From: an uncultured Eubacteriaceae bacterium
GTDB taxonomy: Bacteria > Bacillota > Clostridia > Peptostreptococcales > Anaerovoracaceae
Direction of reading: 5' to 3'
Assembly: GCA_903789635.1 (NCBI GenBank)
Contig: CAIFEY010000016.1
Location: 1 to 56,387, forward strand
Length of the DNA stretch: 56,387 bases
Shown here: one piece after another, positions 17,325 through 26,178 of the stretch
Layout: the number at the start of each line of letters is the position of its first letter
How positions within the stretch are numbered: position 1 is the stretch's first letter
Notes under the pieces: generated by a model
The model's input: the letters and a program-made list of their open reading frames with translations, nothing else
What the model was told of the DNA's origin: nothing
Database searches by the model: none
Made by a program: the position numbers and the translations under genes

Positions 17325-18036
17325 TGTCCCTGCCTCCTTTCTTGTCCGGCCTGCCATTCTCGTGGTAGCCGTAAGAACCGAAGCTGTCACGGACAATACT
17401 GCCCTCATTAATCGCTACGACTCGCTTATTCCACTTGTCTACGATGTCCTTGGCGTGGGTGACCATCACGACGGTCGTCCCTGCCATATTGATTGCGTCC
17501 AGAAGCTGCATGATGTCGTCCGCCGTCTTAGGGTCGAGGTTTCCCGTCGGCTCATCGGCGATCACCACCCTCGGGTTGTTGACGATTGCCCTCGCGATCG
17601 CCACACGCTGCTGCTCACCGGCAGACAGCTCCTGCGGATACCGCTTGCTTTTGTCCTCGATGCCGACTAATTTCAGCACCTCCGGGACCCTGCGCTTGAT
17701 CGCCTTAGGCGACTTATGCAGGATTTCCATGGCAAAAGCGACGTTCTCGAAAACGGTTTTTTTCGGCAAAAGACGGAAGTCCTGGAATACCATCCCGATC
17801 TTCCTTCTCATCTGCGGAATTTCCCGGTTGCTGAGCTGGTCCACCCGGAAGTCTCCGACCTGGATCTCGCCCTCATCTGCGTCGATCTCTTTCAGGATCA
17901 GCTTGATGAAGGTCGATTTTCCCGCTCCGCTCGGTCCCACAAGAAAAACAAATTCCCCATCATCGATCGACAGGGTTACATCTTTCAGGCCGATATTTCC
18001 ATCATAAGCTTTGGTTACATGCTTAAATGTAATCAT
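17317..18036 (-). CDS. ftsE: Cell division ATP-binding protein FtsE
   Basis: The 239-aa ABC ATPase has Walker A GPSGAGKST, signature LSAGEQQRVAIARA, and Walker B VIADEPTGNLDP. FtsE pairs with FtsX in division and peptidoglycan-hydrolase control. It is slightly longer than the usual 220-230 aa because of a charged C-terminal extension (YHENGRPDKKGGRDNA) that overlaps ftsX. GGAG lies 10 bp upstream of the ATG. It is the first gene of the ftsE-ftsX-M23 operon. Confidence 0.93.
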   Translation of the reverse strand: MITFKHVTKAYDGNIGLKDVTLSIDDGEFVFLVGPSGAGKSTFIKLILKEIDADEGEIQVGDFRVDQLSNREIPQMRRKIGMVFQDFRLLPKKTVFENVAFAMEILHKSPKAIKRRVPEVLKLVGIEDKSKRYPQELSAGEQQRVAIARAIVNNPRVVIADEPTGNLDPKTADDIMQLLDAINMAGTTVVMVTHAKDIVDKWNKRVVAINEGSIVRDSFGSYGYHENGRPDKKGGRDNA

Positions 18037-18155
18037 AAATGAATATACTCCTTCACTTTCTTCTCCTTATTTTATCATACCGCCTGTCTATTTTAAACCC
18101 TTAAGACTTCTTAAGAACCCTTTTTCTTGTGTGAATTCTGTGAAGTTCTGCTGAA

Positions 18156-18950
18156 CTACTGTTCTGCGTTGGAAATCCAGCCTTCCGCGCCGAAAATCTC
18201 CTGAAAAGCCGGCTTCAGAGCGTTCCGAATCTTCTCATTTTCCCAGTGGAATCTGCACCGGTATTCGTCCTGACAAAACACATCCCGACCAAGCTCCGGC
18301 ACCCAGCAGATCCGTCTGCTCCTGATGAATTCCCGCATGTCTCTTTTGACGACCGAATCGCACATGCGGTTCACGATCCAGTGAACTTTGACCCTTCTCT
18401 CGACCTCAAGCGCCTTCAGCATCTCGAAGCGCCGGCGGTTCCTCCCGACCTGCGACGGCATCGGGTCCACGAGCACCAGCAGCACATCCAGATCCCCGAG
18501 GTACGGCAGCCATCCGTCCCCGCAGAACCCGAAGTCGAACACGGAAACCTCCGCCCTCATCCCGAGCCGAAAGATCCTTCCCCTGATCTCATCCGTGATC
18601 TCCCTCTCATCGGCGCAGTTTCCCGGCATGCGCACCAGCCACTCCACGCCCAGCTCCGGGTTGTACGACTCCGGCAGCGCCTCCTCCCTCAGCGCCGCCC
18701 CGTACACGTCCCGGATCCCGCGCGCCCAGAATCTTTCCTCGAACCCCGCCGCCTCGTACAGCAGCGCGTCCGCGGTCCCCCTGTGGTCCGCGCACTCCGT
18801 AAACCTGACCCGGTATCCCTCCCCGGCAAAGAACAGGGCAGCAGAGGAGGCAGCCGTCGTCACACCGCTGCCCCCGGAAAGCCCCGTCACGCCGAGCATG
18901 CGCCCTGGCGCCCTCTCCTCACGCTTACCCCTGATGAACAATTTCTGCAT
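18156..18950 (-). CDS. ParA/MinD-like P-loop protein with degenerate Walker A
   Basis: The 264-aa protein starts at 18950 (MQKLFIRGKREE), where GGGGAGG lies about 9 bp upstream. GVTGLSGGSGVTTAASSAALFFAGEGYRV aligns with the deviant Walker A of MinD/ParA ATPases, but the conserved signature lysine position reads Val (SGVTT rather than GGVGKTT). VFDFGFCGDGW may be the Walker B-like strand, and LLVLVDPMPSQVGR resembles the switch region. It is probably a nucleotide-binding or regulatory relative of CpaE/MinD, and may not hydrolyse ATP. It sits upstream of ftsE on the same strand, 119 bp away, which hints at a role in division or envelope. Confidence 0.55.
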   Translation of the reverse strand: MQKLFIRGKREERAPGRMLGVTGLSGGSGVTTAASSAALFFAGEGYRVRFTECADHRGTADALLYEAAGFEERFWARGIRDVYGAALREEALPESYNPELGVEWLVRMPGNCADEREITDEIRGRIFRLGMRAEVSVFDFGFCGDGWLPYLGDLDVLLVLVDPMPSQVGRNRRRFEMLKALEVERRVKVHWIVNRMCDSVVKRDMREFIRSRRICWVPELGRDVFCQDEYRCRFHWENEKIRNALKPAFQEIFGAEGWISNAEQ

Positions 18951-19115
18951 TTCCCTGCACCTCCCCTGCAACCAGCATACCGCCACCGGCCGCGTGGAAA
19001 CAATGAACATATTTCAACGCGGGGAGCAGAAATCCTCGGGCGCGGGAAAATAATACAGCGGCGCGGCCGCCGCGTCCGTCCACACACAACGCGCTGCGGC
19101 ACAGACAGACAAACA

Positions 19116-19147
19116 GCGGCGCAGGGACTGCTGTCTCCCCGCGCCGC
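19116..19147 (-). terminator. Hairpin after the catabolic operon
   Basis: GCGGCGC (19116-19122) pairs with GCGCCGC (19141-19147) with additional GGG/CCC pairing. The minus strand continues with TGTTTGTCTG, so termination of the dehydrogenase operon is plausible. Confidence 0.45.
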
Positions 19148-19227
19148 CGCGATGGCAAAAGTGTTATGGATTTCCTGCTCTCGTGCAGGCAATTGCTGTT
19201 AATATATCCGCTTCTTTATCTGCATAT

Positions 19228-20142
19228 CTACAGATTAATGCTGGTGATCATCTCGCTGATCTTTTCCGCCGACTCCGCAAGAGCCGCCTTCTGTTCATCC
19301 GTGACCTTGAAATCGGCGACTTTCTTTGCTCCGCCGCGCCCGAGAACGCACGGGAGTCCCATCGCGCAGTGATCATATCCGATGGTGTCGGCAAGCGTCG
19401 TCGTGCACGGGATCACCTTGTTGCTGTCCGTGACGATGGCCTCGATCATCGCTGCCATGGAGACGCCGGAGGTCCATCCGGTCGTTGTTCCGGTCTTCTG
19501 TGCCTGCCAGTTGCTGAACCAGTTCCTGCACTCGCTGTCGATACGCGCGCGTTCCTCTTCACTGAGCGTAAGAGGCTTGCCCTCGTATGTCATCTCGTCG
19601 AGCAGCTGGATGGTATGTCCGTGCTCGCCGACGCAGAGACCGTCGAGTTTGTCGTATTCCTTGCCGGTCGCCAGCTCGGTTGCCCATTTGAGGCGGATCG
19701 TATCGTTGACCGCAAGGCCCAGGATCTGCCCCTCATTCCATCCGAGCAGCTTCTGATAGGCGTAGACGAACACATCCACCGGATTCGCAGAGACCAGGAC
19801 TACGGTCGTGTCTCTGCAGTATTTCTTCAGCTGCTCGCAGATCGGTGCGACGACCTCCATGTTGCGTCCGAGCTCCTCCGAGCGGGCCTTGACCAGCGTG
19901 AACGGTGCTGCCGCTGCGCTCAGGATGATGTCACAGTCTGCAAAGTCCTCGTAGGATTTCGCGTGCGTAACCCGCGTTTTGGAAACCGGCATCAGCGCCT
20001 GATTCATGTCCATCGCCGTGGTGGCGGCAAAGTTGTCCTTGACGTCCATCAGCTTGATCTCGTCCACGATATTCTTCAGTCCCACGGTAAACGCGGTCGT
20101 CGAACCCAGCCGGCCGGCTCCTCCAATAACTCCAAACTTCAT
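19228..20142 (-). CDS. Lactate/malate dehydrogenase-family 2-hydroxyacid dehydrogenase
   Basis: The 304-aa protein has an N-terminal NAD-binding fold (GVIGGAGRLGST), SANPVDVF, a D-x-x-R pair in NDTIRLK, and the catalytic histidine in GEHGHT. It therefore oxidises a 2-hydroxyacid or reduces a 2-oxoacid with NAD(H). The loop that sets substrate choice (APFTLVKARSEELGRN) is unlike canonical lactate or malate dehydrogenases, so its substrate is open. The start at 20142 is preferred because the GGGAGG site lies inside the longer frame. It is the last gene of the por/CoA-transferase/nitrilase operon, so its 2-oxoacid may be the one the ferredoxin oxidoreductase uses. Confidence 0.8.
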   Translation of the reverse strand: MKFGVIGGAGRLGSTTAFTVGLKNIVDEIKLMDVKDNFAATTAMDMNQALMPVSKTRVTHAKSYEDFADCDIILSAAAAPFTLVKARSEELGRNMEVVAPICEQLKKYCRDTTVVLVSANPVDVFVYAYQKLLGWNEGQILGLAVNDTIRLKWATELATGKEYDKLDGLCVGEHGHTIQLLDEMTYEGKPLTLSEEERARIDSECRNWFSNWQAQKTGTTTGWTSGVSMAAMIEAIVTDSNKVIPCTTTLADTIGYDHCAMGLPCVLGRGGAKKVADFKVTDEQKAALAESAEKISEMITSINL

Positions 20143-20214
20143 TTTGTCTAAACCTCCCATTCCGGAATAGTTAACCTCCCGTTCCAGCCGTTCCCTGTGA
20201 TTTCGAAGGATCGT

Positions 20215-21225
20215 TTACTTTGTCTCCTCCTCGAACGACTGCAGCGCTTCATAGCTGATTTTATCATTCGTCTCGCTTCCTACGATGGAAACCGGTCGAT
20301 GCGGACTCCGATCGAAGGTCATGCGCAGGTGACCCGGTGTGGAATACTGTCCCGCCGGATCCGAGAAATACTTGACCGGGATGATCGCGCTGAGGTCGCA
20401 ATCGGCGTAGCAGATTCCCTCTTCATCAGGCGGAAGCTCTGCCATCACGTGCCCCATCGGATCGATGATCATGGTCATTCCGTGGCCGTCCGGCATCGCG
20501 GCGCGCTGTGCGTCGTTCTGACAAAGCATATCCCGCATCTCCTGCGTGTAAATCGCGGAGGAAACTACGGAGAAGACCTGATTGATGATCGAATAGGCCT
20601 TGGCCCCGATCTCCAGGGTATAGCGGCCGTACACGGCGTCGTCCGACGGCAGGCAGGTCGGCCAGGACTGCACATGGATCTGCTCGTTCTGTGCATTCAT
20701 CGCCAGCATGTTTCCCGGAATGAGGTGCTCCCAGCATTCCAGTCCGCCGAGCCTTCCGATTTCTGTGTCAAAGACCTTCAGGTGACTGCCGTCACCTTCT
20801 CCCCAGATGGATCTCTCCACACTCGATGGTTTCTGCTTGCGGTGCCTGCCGATCATGTCGCCCTTAGGGTCGAACCAGAGCTGCGTCAGATACAGGGACC
20901 CGCCGTCCTTCTCCGTAACCGATACGCAGACATACATCTTATTCCTGCGGGCCGCCTCGCTGATTCTCTGCGTCGCCAGGCTTGGGACAGATACTGCATT
21001 CTTGTACAGTTCTACGAAGAACGGCATGCCGTAGCCCGGATCGCCCAGCCAGAGCCACCATGGGTAACCTGGGATATAGGTTTCCGGGAAGGCAATCAGC
21101 TTGGCGCCGTTCGAACCTGCCTCATCAATCAGTGCACATGTTTTCTCTACTGTTTTCTCGCGGTCGAGAAAGCAAGGAGCTGCCTGGACGGCCGCCACCT
21201 TAACAACACCATAAACGTCCGACAT
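20215..21225 (-). CDS. Nitrilase (C-N hydrolase superfamily, true nitrilase branch)
   Basis: The 336-aa protein has the triad Glu48 (FPETYIPGYPW), Lys130 (GRHRKQKPSSVER) and Cys164 (LGGLECWEHLIPG). The CWEHLxP context and HRKxKP motif are typical of true nitrilases, which convert nitriles to carboxylic acid plus ammonia, rather than amidases (usually CYDxxFP). AAAGGA precedes the ATG. It lies 31 bp after the CoA-transferase stop in the same operon, suggesting that the acid it releases is processed by the neighbouring enzymes. The natural nitrile is not known. Confidence 0.88.
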   Translation of the reverse strand: MSDVYGVVKVAAVQAAPCFLDREKTVEKTCALIDEAGSNGAKLIAFPETYIPGYPWWLWLGDPGYGMPFFVELYKNAVSVPSLATQRISEAARRNKMYVCVSVTEKDGGSLYLTQLWFDPKGDMIGRHRKQKPSSVERSIWGEGDGSHLKVFDTEIGRLGGLECWEHLIPGNMLAMNAQNEQIHVQSWPTCLPSDDAVYGRYTLEIGAKAYSIINQVFSVVSSAIYTQEMRDMLCQNDAQRAAMPDGHGMTMIIDPMGHVMAELPPDEEGICYADCDLSAIIPVKYFSDPAGQYSTPGHLRMTFDRSPHRPVSIVGSETNDKISYEALQSFEEETK

Positions 21226-21255
21226 TTTAGTATTCCTTTCAATTATTGATAATAT

Positions 21256-22818
21256 TTAGGCTATCGTCAATCCCATTGGCTCATCGCGAAAGATGCGCTG
21301 ATCCATTTCCGTCAAATCCGGGCTGATCATCGGCTGGAAATCCATGTGTGCAAGGATGTCCCTCTTCAGATCGGCTCCTGGTGCAACCTCTGTCAGCATT
21401 ACGCCCTGTTCGGTCAGCCGGAATACCGCACGCTCCGTCACCACCAGCACATTCTGGTGATGCTCCCGCGCATAGTCTCCGGAAAACGTAATCTGTTCTA
21501 CCTGTTTCTTAAATTTATCGTATTTTCCATCCTGCAGGATATGGAGTTTCCCGTCTGTGTACTCGGTCCTGAGGCGGCCCGCCGTGAATGTCCCGATGAA
21601 GATGACGTTCGGTGTATTCTGGGAGATGTCGATGAATCCTCCCGGTCCCGTGACATTTCCGTTGAACTTAGAAACGTTGATATTTCCGTGTTCGTCCATC
21701 TCCGCGAATCCAAGCACGGTCGCGTCCAGTCCGCCGCCGTCGTAGATATCCAGGATATCTGCCATCTTATACATGGCTTCCGGGTTCACGCAGGCGCCGA
21801 GCCCGAGCCCCGTCAGCGGGACACCGCCGAGTACGCCAGACTCGATCGACATCGTAAACTGGTCGGAGAAGCCTTCCTCTGCCGCAACCGCCGCGACTGA
21901 GTCCGGCATACCGATTCCGAGATTGATCAGGCTCCCGCGCTTCAGCTCCATCGCTGCCCTGCGCCCGCAGACCTTCCGGTCGTTCAGCGGCATCGGATCA
22001 AGCTGGCTCAGCGGTTTGCGGATGGACCCGGTCAGCTCCGGCCGGAATTCCGGCGAATCGAATCCCTGGGTATGATTCTCCGGAGACGCCTTTACCACGT
22101 AGTCCACCATGAAGTGGTGGATCTTCACGTCTCTCGGATCCAGTGATCCGCGCTGGACGATGTCCTCGACCTGAACGATCACGATTCCCCCGGAATTATG
22201 CGCGGCGGCTGCCGCCTCCATCTGATCGGCGAACAGTGCCTCCTTCTCCATGGAAATGTTGCCGTCCTCATCCGCATAGGTTCCTCGAACCACGCAGACA
22301 TCGATCGGAAGCGTCTTATAGTAGAGACATTCCTCACCGTCAACCGTCTTCACTGTGACGAGATCCTCGCCCTTCTCGCGGGTCAGCGTATTCGCCTTGC
22401 TTCCCTCCAGTCTCGGGTCGGCGAACGTCTGCAGGCCGGATCTGGTCAGCACACCGGGACGGTGTGCCGACGCCGCACGGAACAGTTCCGTAAGCGTCCC
22501 GAGCGGGAGCATGTAGGCCAGGCACTGATTGTCCGCGATCATCTTCGCAAGCTCAGGCTCCAGGCCGACATGGCCGCTGATTACACGGCCAACCAGGTTC
22601 TTCGCCGCCAGCCGGTTGCTTCCGCGAACTCCGTGATCCCCTACGCTGACTCCCTTGAGAATGGTGAGATCGCGCGGGCTTCCGGTCTTCTCGAAGTGAT
22701 CGCGAATCCCGATAAACACCTCATCAGGACTGCCGAAGCCGCAGAAGCCTCCGACCGCGACGTTTGCATGATCGGGGATTTTCTCGGCAGCTTCGTATCC
22801 TGATACGAACTTAGTCAT
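21256..22818 (-). CDS. Family I acyl-CoA:carboxylate CoA-transferase (fused subunits)
   Basis: The 520-aa protein is a fused alpha-beta CoA-transferase of the propionate/acetate (Pct/YdiF) type. GGFCGFGSPDEV marks the N-terminal half. In the second half LGIGMPDSVAAV precedes the catalytic glutamate of SIESGVLGGVP. It swaps CoA between an acyl-CoA and a free acid, recovering the energy of an acyl-CoA made by the adjacent 2-oxoacid oxidoreductase. It starts 38 bp after the porB-type stop, with GGGGAA upstream. Confidence 0.9.
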   Translation of the reverse strand: MTKFVSGYEAAEKIPDHANVAVGGFCGFGSPDEVFIGIRDHFEKTGSPRDLTILKGVSVGDHGVRGSNRLAAKNLVGRVISGHVGLEPELAKMIADNQCLAYMLPLGTLTELFRAASAHRPGVLTRSGLQTFADPRLEGSKANTLTREKGEDLVTVKTVDGEECLYYKTLPIDVCVVRGTYADEDGNISMEKEALFADQMEAAAAAHNSGGIVIVQVEDIVQRGSLDPRDVKIHHFMVDYVVKASPENHTQGFDSPEFRPELTGSIRKPLSQLDPMPLNDRKVCGRRAAMELKRGSLINLGIGMPDSVAAVAAEEGFSDQFTMSIESGVLGGVPLTGLGLGACVNPEAMYKMADILDIYDGGGLDATVLGFAEMDEHGNINVSKFNGNVTGPGGFIDISQNTPNVIFIGTFTAGRLRTEYTDGKLHILQDGKYDKFKKQVEQITFSGDYAREHHQNVLVVTERAVFRLTEQGVMLTEVAPGADLKRDILAHMDFQPMISPDLTEMDQRIFRDEPMGLTIA

Positions 22819-22856
22819 TTTCTATTCCCCTTTCTTACCGAATGCAGTCCGCATTC

Positions 22857-23762
22857 CTATTTACCGGCCAGACGCTTCAGCATCTCGAAGCGATGATCGA
22901 CCATTGCCTGAATCGCGGCGATGTCCTCGTCGGACAGAGCCTTAAACTTACCGATTCCCTTGACGAACTCGGCGATGGTAATCGGCTTTCTGTTCTCATC
23001 ATTGAGCTTGAACTCTCCCCTGTCCATCTCCCAGAGCGGGAACATGTTCGCCTTGACTGCCCTGCGGGCAACTTCGATTCCCTGATCCGGGGCGTATCCC
23101 CAGCCGGTCGGACATGGGGAGAACACGTGCAGGTAAGCAAAACCGTTCTTGCTCGCCGCGAGTCCCTTCTGCACTTTGGCGACAAAGTCCGCCATGTTGG
23201 ACGGGGACGCCGTCGCGCAGAATTCCACGTTGTGCATCGCGATGATCAGCGGAACATATTTCTGCTGCTGCGTCTTGCCTTTGACGACGCTTCCGATCGG
23301 TGTCGTGGAGGTCCTGGAACCTTTGGTCGTCGTAGAGCTGCGCTGATATCCGGTATTCATGTAGCCCTCGTTGTCGTAGCAGATGTACAGGAGCTTTTCT
23401 CCTCGCTCTGCTGCGGCGGAAAGGCTCTGGAATCCGCAGTCCGCCGTCGCGCCGTCTCCCGCGAGGACGACGATGTTCGTGTCCTTACGGCCCTTGCGCT
23501 GGTACATCTGGCTCAGGCCGCTGAAGAATGCCGCTGAATTGTCCAGCAGCGGAATGTGCACCGGAATCTTGAGTCCGTTGGCATAGTTCCAGCCGACGAC
23601 ACCGGCACCGGCCATACACCCCGGAGGAATTCCGATGATCGTATTTTCACCTGCAATCTGCAGGGCTTTTCTGAGAATCAGCTCTCCGCCGCAGCCCTGA
23701 CAGGCGGACATGCCCGGAGTCACTTGATCCTTTGCTTCCCGAAGAACATCTATATAACTCAT
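22857..23762 (-). CDS. porB: 2-oxoacid:ferredoxin oxidoreductase, beta subunit
   Basis: The ~301-aa thiamine-diphosphate-binding subunit has SACQGCGGELILRK, the TPP motif GDGATADCGFQSLSAAAERGE...NEGYMNTGYQ, and SPCPTGW, typical of PorB. It decarboxylates a 2-oxoacid to acyl-CoA with electrons passed to ferredoxin. The start at 23762 (MSYIDVLREAKD) is chosen because GGAGGAATTACGAG precedes it; an earlier start at 23795 would run back into the alpha-subunit gene. Pyruvate is the family default, but the cluster context allows other 2-oxoacids. Confidence 0.9.
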   Translation of the reverse strand: MSYIDVLREAKDQVTPGMSACQGCGGELILRKALQIAGENTIIGIPPGCMAGAGVVGWNYANGLKIPVHIPLLDNSAAFFSGLSQMYQRKGRKDTNIVVLAGDGATADCGFQSLSAAAERGEKLLYICYDNEGYMNTGYQRSSTTTKGSRTSTTPIGSVVKGKTQQQKYVPLIIAMHNVEFCATASPSNMADFVAKVQKGLAASKNGFAYLHVFSPCPTGWGYAPDQGIEVARRAVKANMFPLWEMDRGEFKLNDENRKPITIAEFVKGIGKFKALSDEDIAAIQAMVDHRFEMLKRLAGK

Positions 23763-23776
23763 CTCGTAATTCCTCC

Positions 23777-24958
23777 TCAGTCTTTCAGAAACCATCTGGT
23801 TTCCTTTTCACCAGGCTCGTTTTTATTCGCTTCCAGATAATCGATGGTGTCGAGCATCTCCTGCAGGGAGATGTCTGCGCCGCCCAGTCCGCCGATCGCA
23901 GAGAAGTGGCAGAACTTGCTGTCTGTATCCGCCAGCGCTGCCTTTGTCTCCATGTACATCGGACCCTGACTCCATCCGAAGCAGACGCTCCTGTCGATGA
24001 CACAGAATGCCTTCTTGCCGCTCAGCGCCTTCGCGATCCGCTCTGCAGGGAACGGACGGATGAAGCGCAGCTTGATCAGGCCAACCTTGATGCCCTTCTC
24101 ACGGGCGATGTCGACCGCATCCTTTCCTGTTCCGGACATGCCTCCGATCGTGACGAGAACGATGTCCGCGTCGTCACAGCGATATTCCTCGATCGCGCCG
24201 CCGTAGCTTCTTCCGAATGCCTTGGCGAATTTAGCATCCACCTCATCGATGACGTCCAATGCTCTGTGCATTGCCTCGAGGTGATTCTTGCGGTACTTCA
24301 TCAGGAGCGGTCCCGCTGTCATCGGGTCGAGCGCGAACGGGTTGTTCGGATCGAGAACCGGATGATTGTCCGGCGCCATCGGAGGCAGGAACTGATCGAC
24401 CTCTTCCTGCGTCGGCAGGTCGATACCCTCCGTCAGATGGGAGCTGTAGAAGCCGTCGTAGCAGACGTTTACCGGGATCATGACTCTCTGGTCCTCGGCG
24501 ATCATGTACCCCTGGATGACCATGTCGATGATTTCCTGATTGCTCTCACAGAACACCTGAATCCAACCGGCATCTCTGACAGAAATCGCGTCCTGCTGGC
24601 CGCTCCATACGGTCTCCGGAGAGGTCATCTCACGCGTCGCGATTGCCATGACCATCGGCAGACGAAGCGTCGACATTCTGAAGTATGGCTCGAACATCAG
24701 GGCGAGTCCCTGTGCACTGGTCGCGGTGAAGACTCTTCCGCCGCCGGCCGCCGCGCCCTGCACGACGCTCATCGCGGAATGTTCGCTCTCAACCTGTACC
24801 ATCGCCGCATCCAGGTCACCGTTGTTCACCATCTCTGCGATATGCTCGACGACAGAGGACTGCGGGGTGATCGGGTAAGCCGCGACCAGATCAGGACGGC
24901 AGAGGGCTGCAGCTTCTGCTGCTGCATAGTTTCCGGTCAAAACCTTTTTCGTTCCCAT
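23777..24958 (-). CDS. porA: 2-oxoacid:ferredoxin oxidoreductase, alpha subunit
   Basis: The 393-aa subunit shows AAYPITPQSSVVEHIAEM, VESEHSAMSVVQGAAAGGGRVFTATSAQGLALM, and a C-terminal GGMSGTGKDAVDIAREKGIKVGLIKLR domain, all typical of PorA. It forms the pyrimidine-binding half of the TPP site and the CoA-binding domain. It starts directly after the delta-subunit stop and ends 14 bp before the beta start, so the order is gamma-delta-alpha-beta, the usual four-subunit POR arrangement. Substrate specificity is not readable from motifs. Confidence 0.92.
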   Translation of the reverse strand: MGTKKVLTGNYAAAEAAALCRPDLVAAYPITPQSSVVEHIAEMVNNGDLDAAMVQVESEHSAMSVVQGAAAGGGRVFTATSAQGLALMFEPYFRMSTLRLPMVMAIATREMTSPETVWSGQQDAISVRDAGWIQVFCESNQEIIDMVIQGYMIAEDQRVMIPVNVCYDGFYSSHLTEGIDLPTQEEVDQFLPPMAPDNHPVLDPNNPFALDPMTAGPLLMKYRKNHLEAMHRALDVIDEVDAKFAKAFGRSYGGAIEEYRCDDADIVLVTIGGMSGTGKDAVDIAREKGIKVGLIKLRFIRPFPAERIAKALSGKKAFCVIDRSVCFGWSQGPMYMETKAALADTDSKFCHFSAIGGLGGADISLQEMLDTIDYLEANKNEPGEKETRWFLKD

Positions 24959-25225
24959 TTACTTTTCCCCTCCTTCTGGTTTCATATCGATAGCCTTGCG
25001 AGGACATTCCGCCGCACAGACGCCGCAGCCCTTGCAGTAATCGTAAGTAATCGTGTATTTCTTATCGGCGCTTCCGATGATCGCACCGACCGGACAGTAC
25101 GCCAGGCACATTCCGCACTCCACGCACTTGCTCTTGTCCATGACCGGGCGGAGAATCCTCCAGCTCGCCGTGTCCAACACATACATTCCGTCGTTTCCGA
25201 TTGGGGTAACATGCTGTCTTTCCAT
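24959..25225 (-). CDS. porD: 2-oxoacid:ferredoxin oxidoreductase, delta subunit (2x4Fe-4S)
   Basis: The 88-aa ferredoxin-like subunit has two complete 4Fe-4S motifs, CVECGMCLAYCPVGAI and CKGCGVCAAECPRKAI. It passes electrons from the TPP centre to external ferredoxin. It lies between the gamma and alpha genes with almost no spacing, and GGAGG precedes its ATG. Confidence 0.92.
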   Translation of the reverse strand: MERQHVTPIGNDGMYVLDTASWRILRPVMDKSKCVECGMCLAYCPVGAIIGSADKKYTITYDYCKGCGVCAAECPRKAIDMKPEGGEK

Positions 25226-25242
25226 GGTTTACTCCCTCCTCA

Positions 25243-25782
25243 TCATTCCTTGATCAGCTTGACCTGATCATAAGCAATATTCGCCGCTTCCCTGTTCTTG
25301 GCGCCAAAGGTCTTCTCGATCTCATCGAACAGCAGATCCTTGTCGACGAGCCCGGAAACCTTTGCAAACGCACCGAGAACTGCCGTGTTCGGGATGTTCT
25401 TTCCGAACAGCTTCTCGGAAATTCCCGTCGCATCCACCGCCGCAACGCTTCCCGTCTGCTCCGGAACGTTCAGCTCCTCTAAGGACTTGGTGGTATTGAT
25501 GATGATGCTTCCTCCCTGTTTCAGTCCGTCGTACGTCTCCGGCATGGTGATCAGTGAATCGTCCATGATAACGAGGATATCCGGATCGTAAACCTGCATC
25601 TTCCTGCGGATCTCGTGACCCGAAATCCTGAGGTAGCCAAATACCGGGGATCCCTTTCTCTCTACGCCAAAGAACGGAATGAACTGTCCATAGTAGTTTC
25701 CAGCCACGACAGCCTTGACGACCAGCTGCGATGCCTTTACCACGCCTTGTCCGCCGCGCCCATGCAGTCGAATTTCTTTCAT
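25243..25782 (-). CDS. porC: 2-oxoacid:ferredoxin oxidoreductase, gamma subunit
   Basis: The 179-aa protein starts with the gamma-subunit hallmark LHGRGGQGVVKASQLV and contains FFGVERKGSPVFGYLRIS and IPNTAVLGAFAKVSGLV. It is the first gene of the seven-gene minus-strand operon (porC, porD, porA, porB, CoA-transferase, nitrilase, hydroxyacid dehydrogenase). Its promoter (25973-26001) is nearly identical to that of the MFS gene at 29.5 kb. The gene is divergent from the IclR regulator. Confidence 0.92.
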   Translation of the reverse strand: MKEIRLHGRGGQGVVKASQLVVKAVVAGNYYGQFIPFFGVERKGSPVFGYLRISGHEIRRKMQVYDPDILVIMDDSLITMPETYDGLKQGGSIIINTTKSLEELNVPEQTGSVAAVDATGISEKLFGKNIPNTAVLGAFAKVSGLVDKDLLFDEIEKTFGAKNREAANIAYDQVKLIKE

Positions 25783-25972
25783 AGCAAAATCTCCTTTTCT
25801 AAATCAGCTACAGCTTCCCGGATTGTCTCCCCCTGCCGCGATGTCGCTCCTTCGGCAAAGGATATCCGGACCATATCCCGATCACGAAACTGAACGCGAT
25901 CCTGATGTTTACGCAACATGTTTAACCGTATGCTGAATCATATGTTTTACTATAATAACTTTATCTGTTTAA

Positions 25973-26001
25973 AATATACATCAGCAGTGTATTTATGTCA
26001 A
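25973..26001 (-). promoter_or_regulatory. Sigma-A promoter of the por operon (twin of the MFS promoter)
   Basis: On the minus strand TTGACA (26001-25996), 17 bp, TATATT (25978-25973). Downstream of the -10 box, AAACAGATAAAG and GTAAAACATATGATT are identical to the block at the MFS promoter (29524-29552), including the presumed transcription start and operator. Confidence 0.8.
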
Positions 26002-26105
26002 TCCAAAAGCAAAATTTTGTCAAAATAGAATTTACAAAAAACACGCAAACAAGGCGATCACTGCAATTGGCGGTGATCACCCCGGAATTGAACCCGTCCG
26101 GCCGT

Positions 26106-26157
26106 TTGACTTTTCGAGTTTGCGTTTGTTATACTGTTTAATATAATAAAACAGTAT
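26106..26157 (+). promoter_or_regulatory. iclR promoter with overlapping operator dyad
   Basis: TTGACT (26106-26111), 17 bp, TTATAC (26129-26134). A perfect 9-bp inverted repeat, ATACTGTTT/AAACAGTAT (26131-26139 and 26149-26157), overlaps the -10 box. AAACAG and TARTAAAACA also occur just downstream of the two minus-strand twin promoters. This is a likely autoregulatory IclR operator (inference). Confidence 0.7.
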
Positions 26158-26178
26158 GTTAATTGAGAGGTATCCGCG

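Larger units (their letters stand above)
25783..26178. promoter_or_regulatory. Divergent control region between porC and iclR
   Basis: The 396-bp region has no gene. It holds the minus-strand porC promoter with its downstream conserved block (25921-26001) and the plus-strand iclR promoter with a dyad over its -10 box (26106-26157). AT content is high between the two. Confidence 0.75.

Noticed and set aside
18246-20151. Large plus-strand frames over the P-loop protein and hydroxyacid dehydrogenase
   Set aside because: Antisense shadows in GC-biased coding DNA, without start signals.
23732-25267. 511-codon plus-strand open frame
   Set aside because: It lies antisense to porA/porD/porC, whose motifs are unmistakable. 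The product has shadow-like composition and no ribosome binding site.
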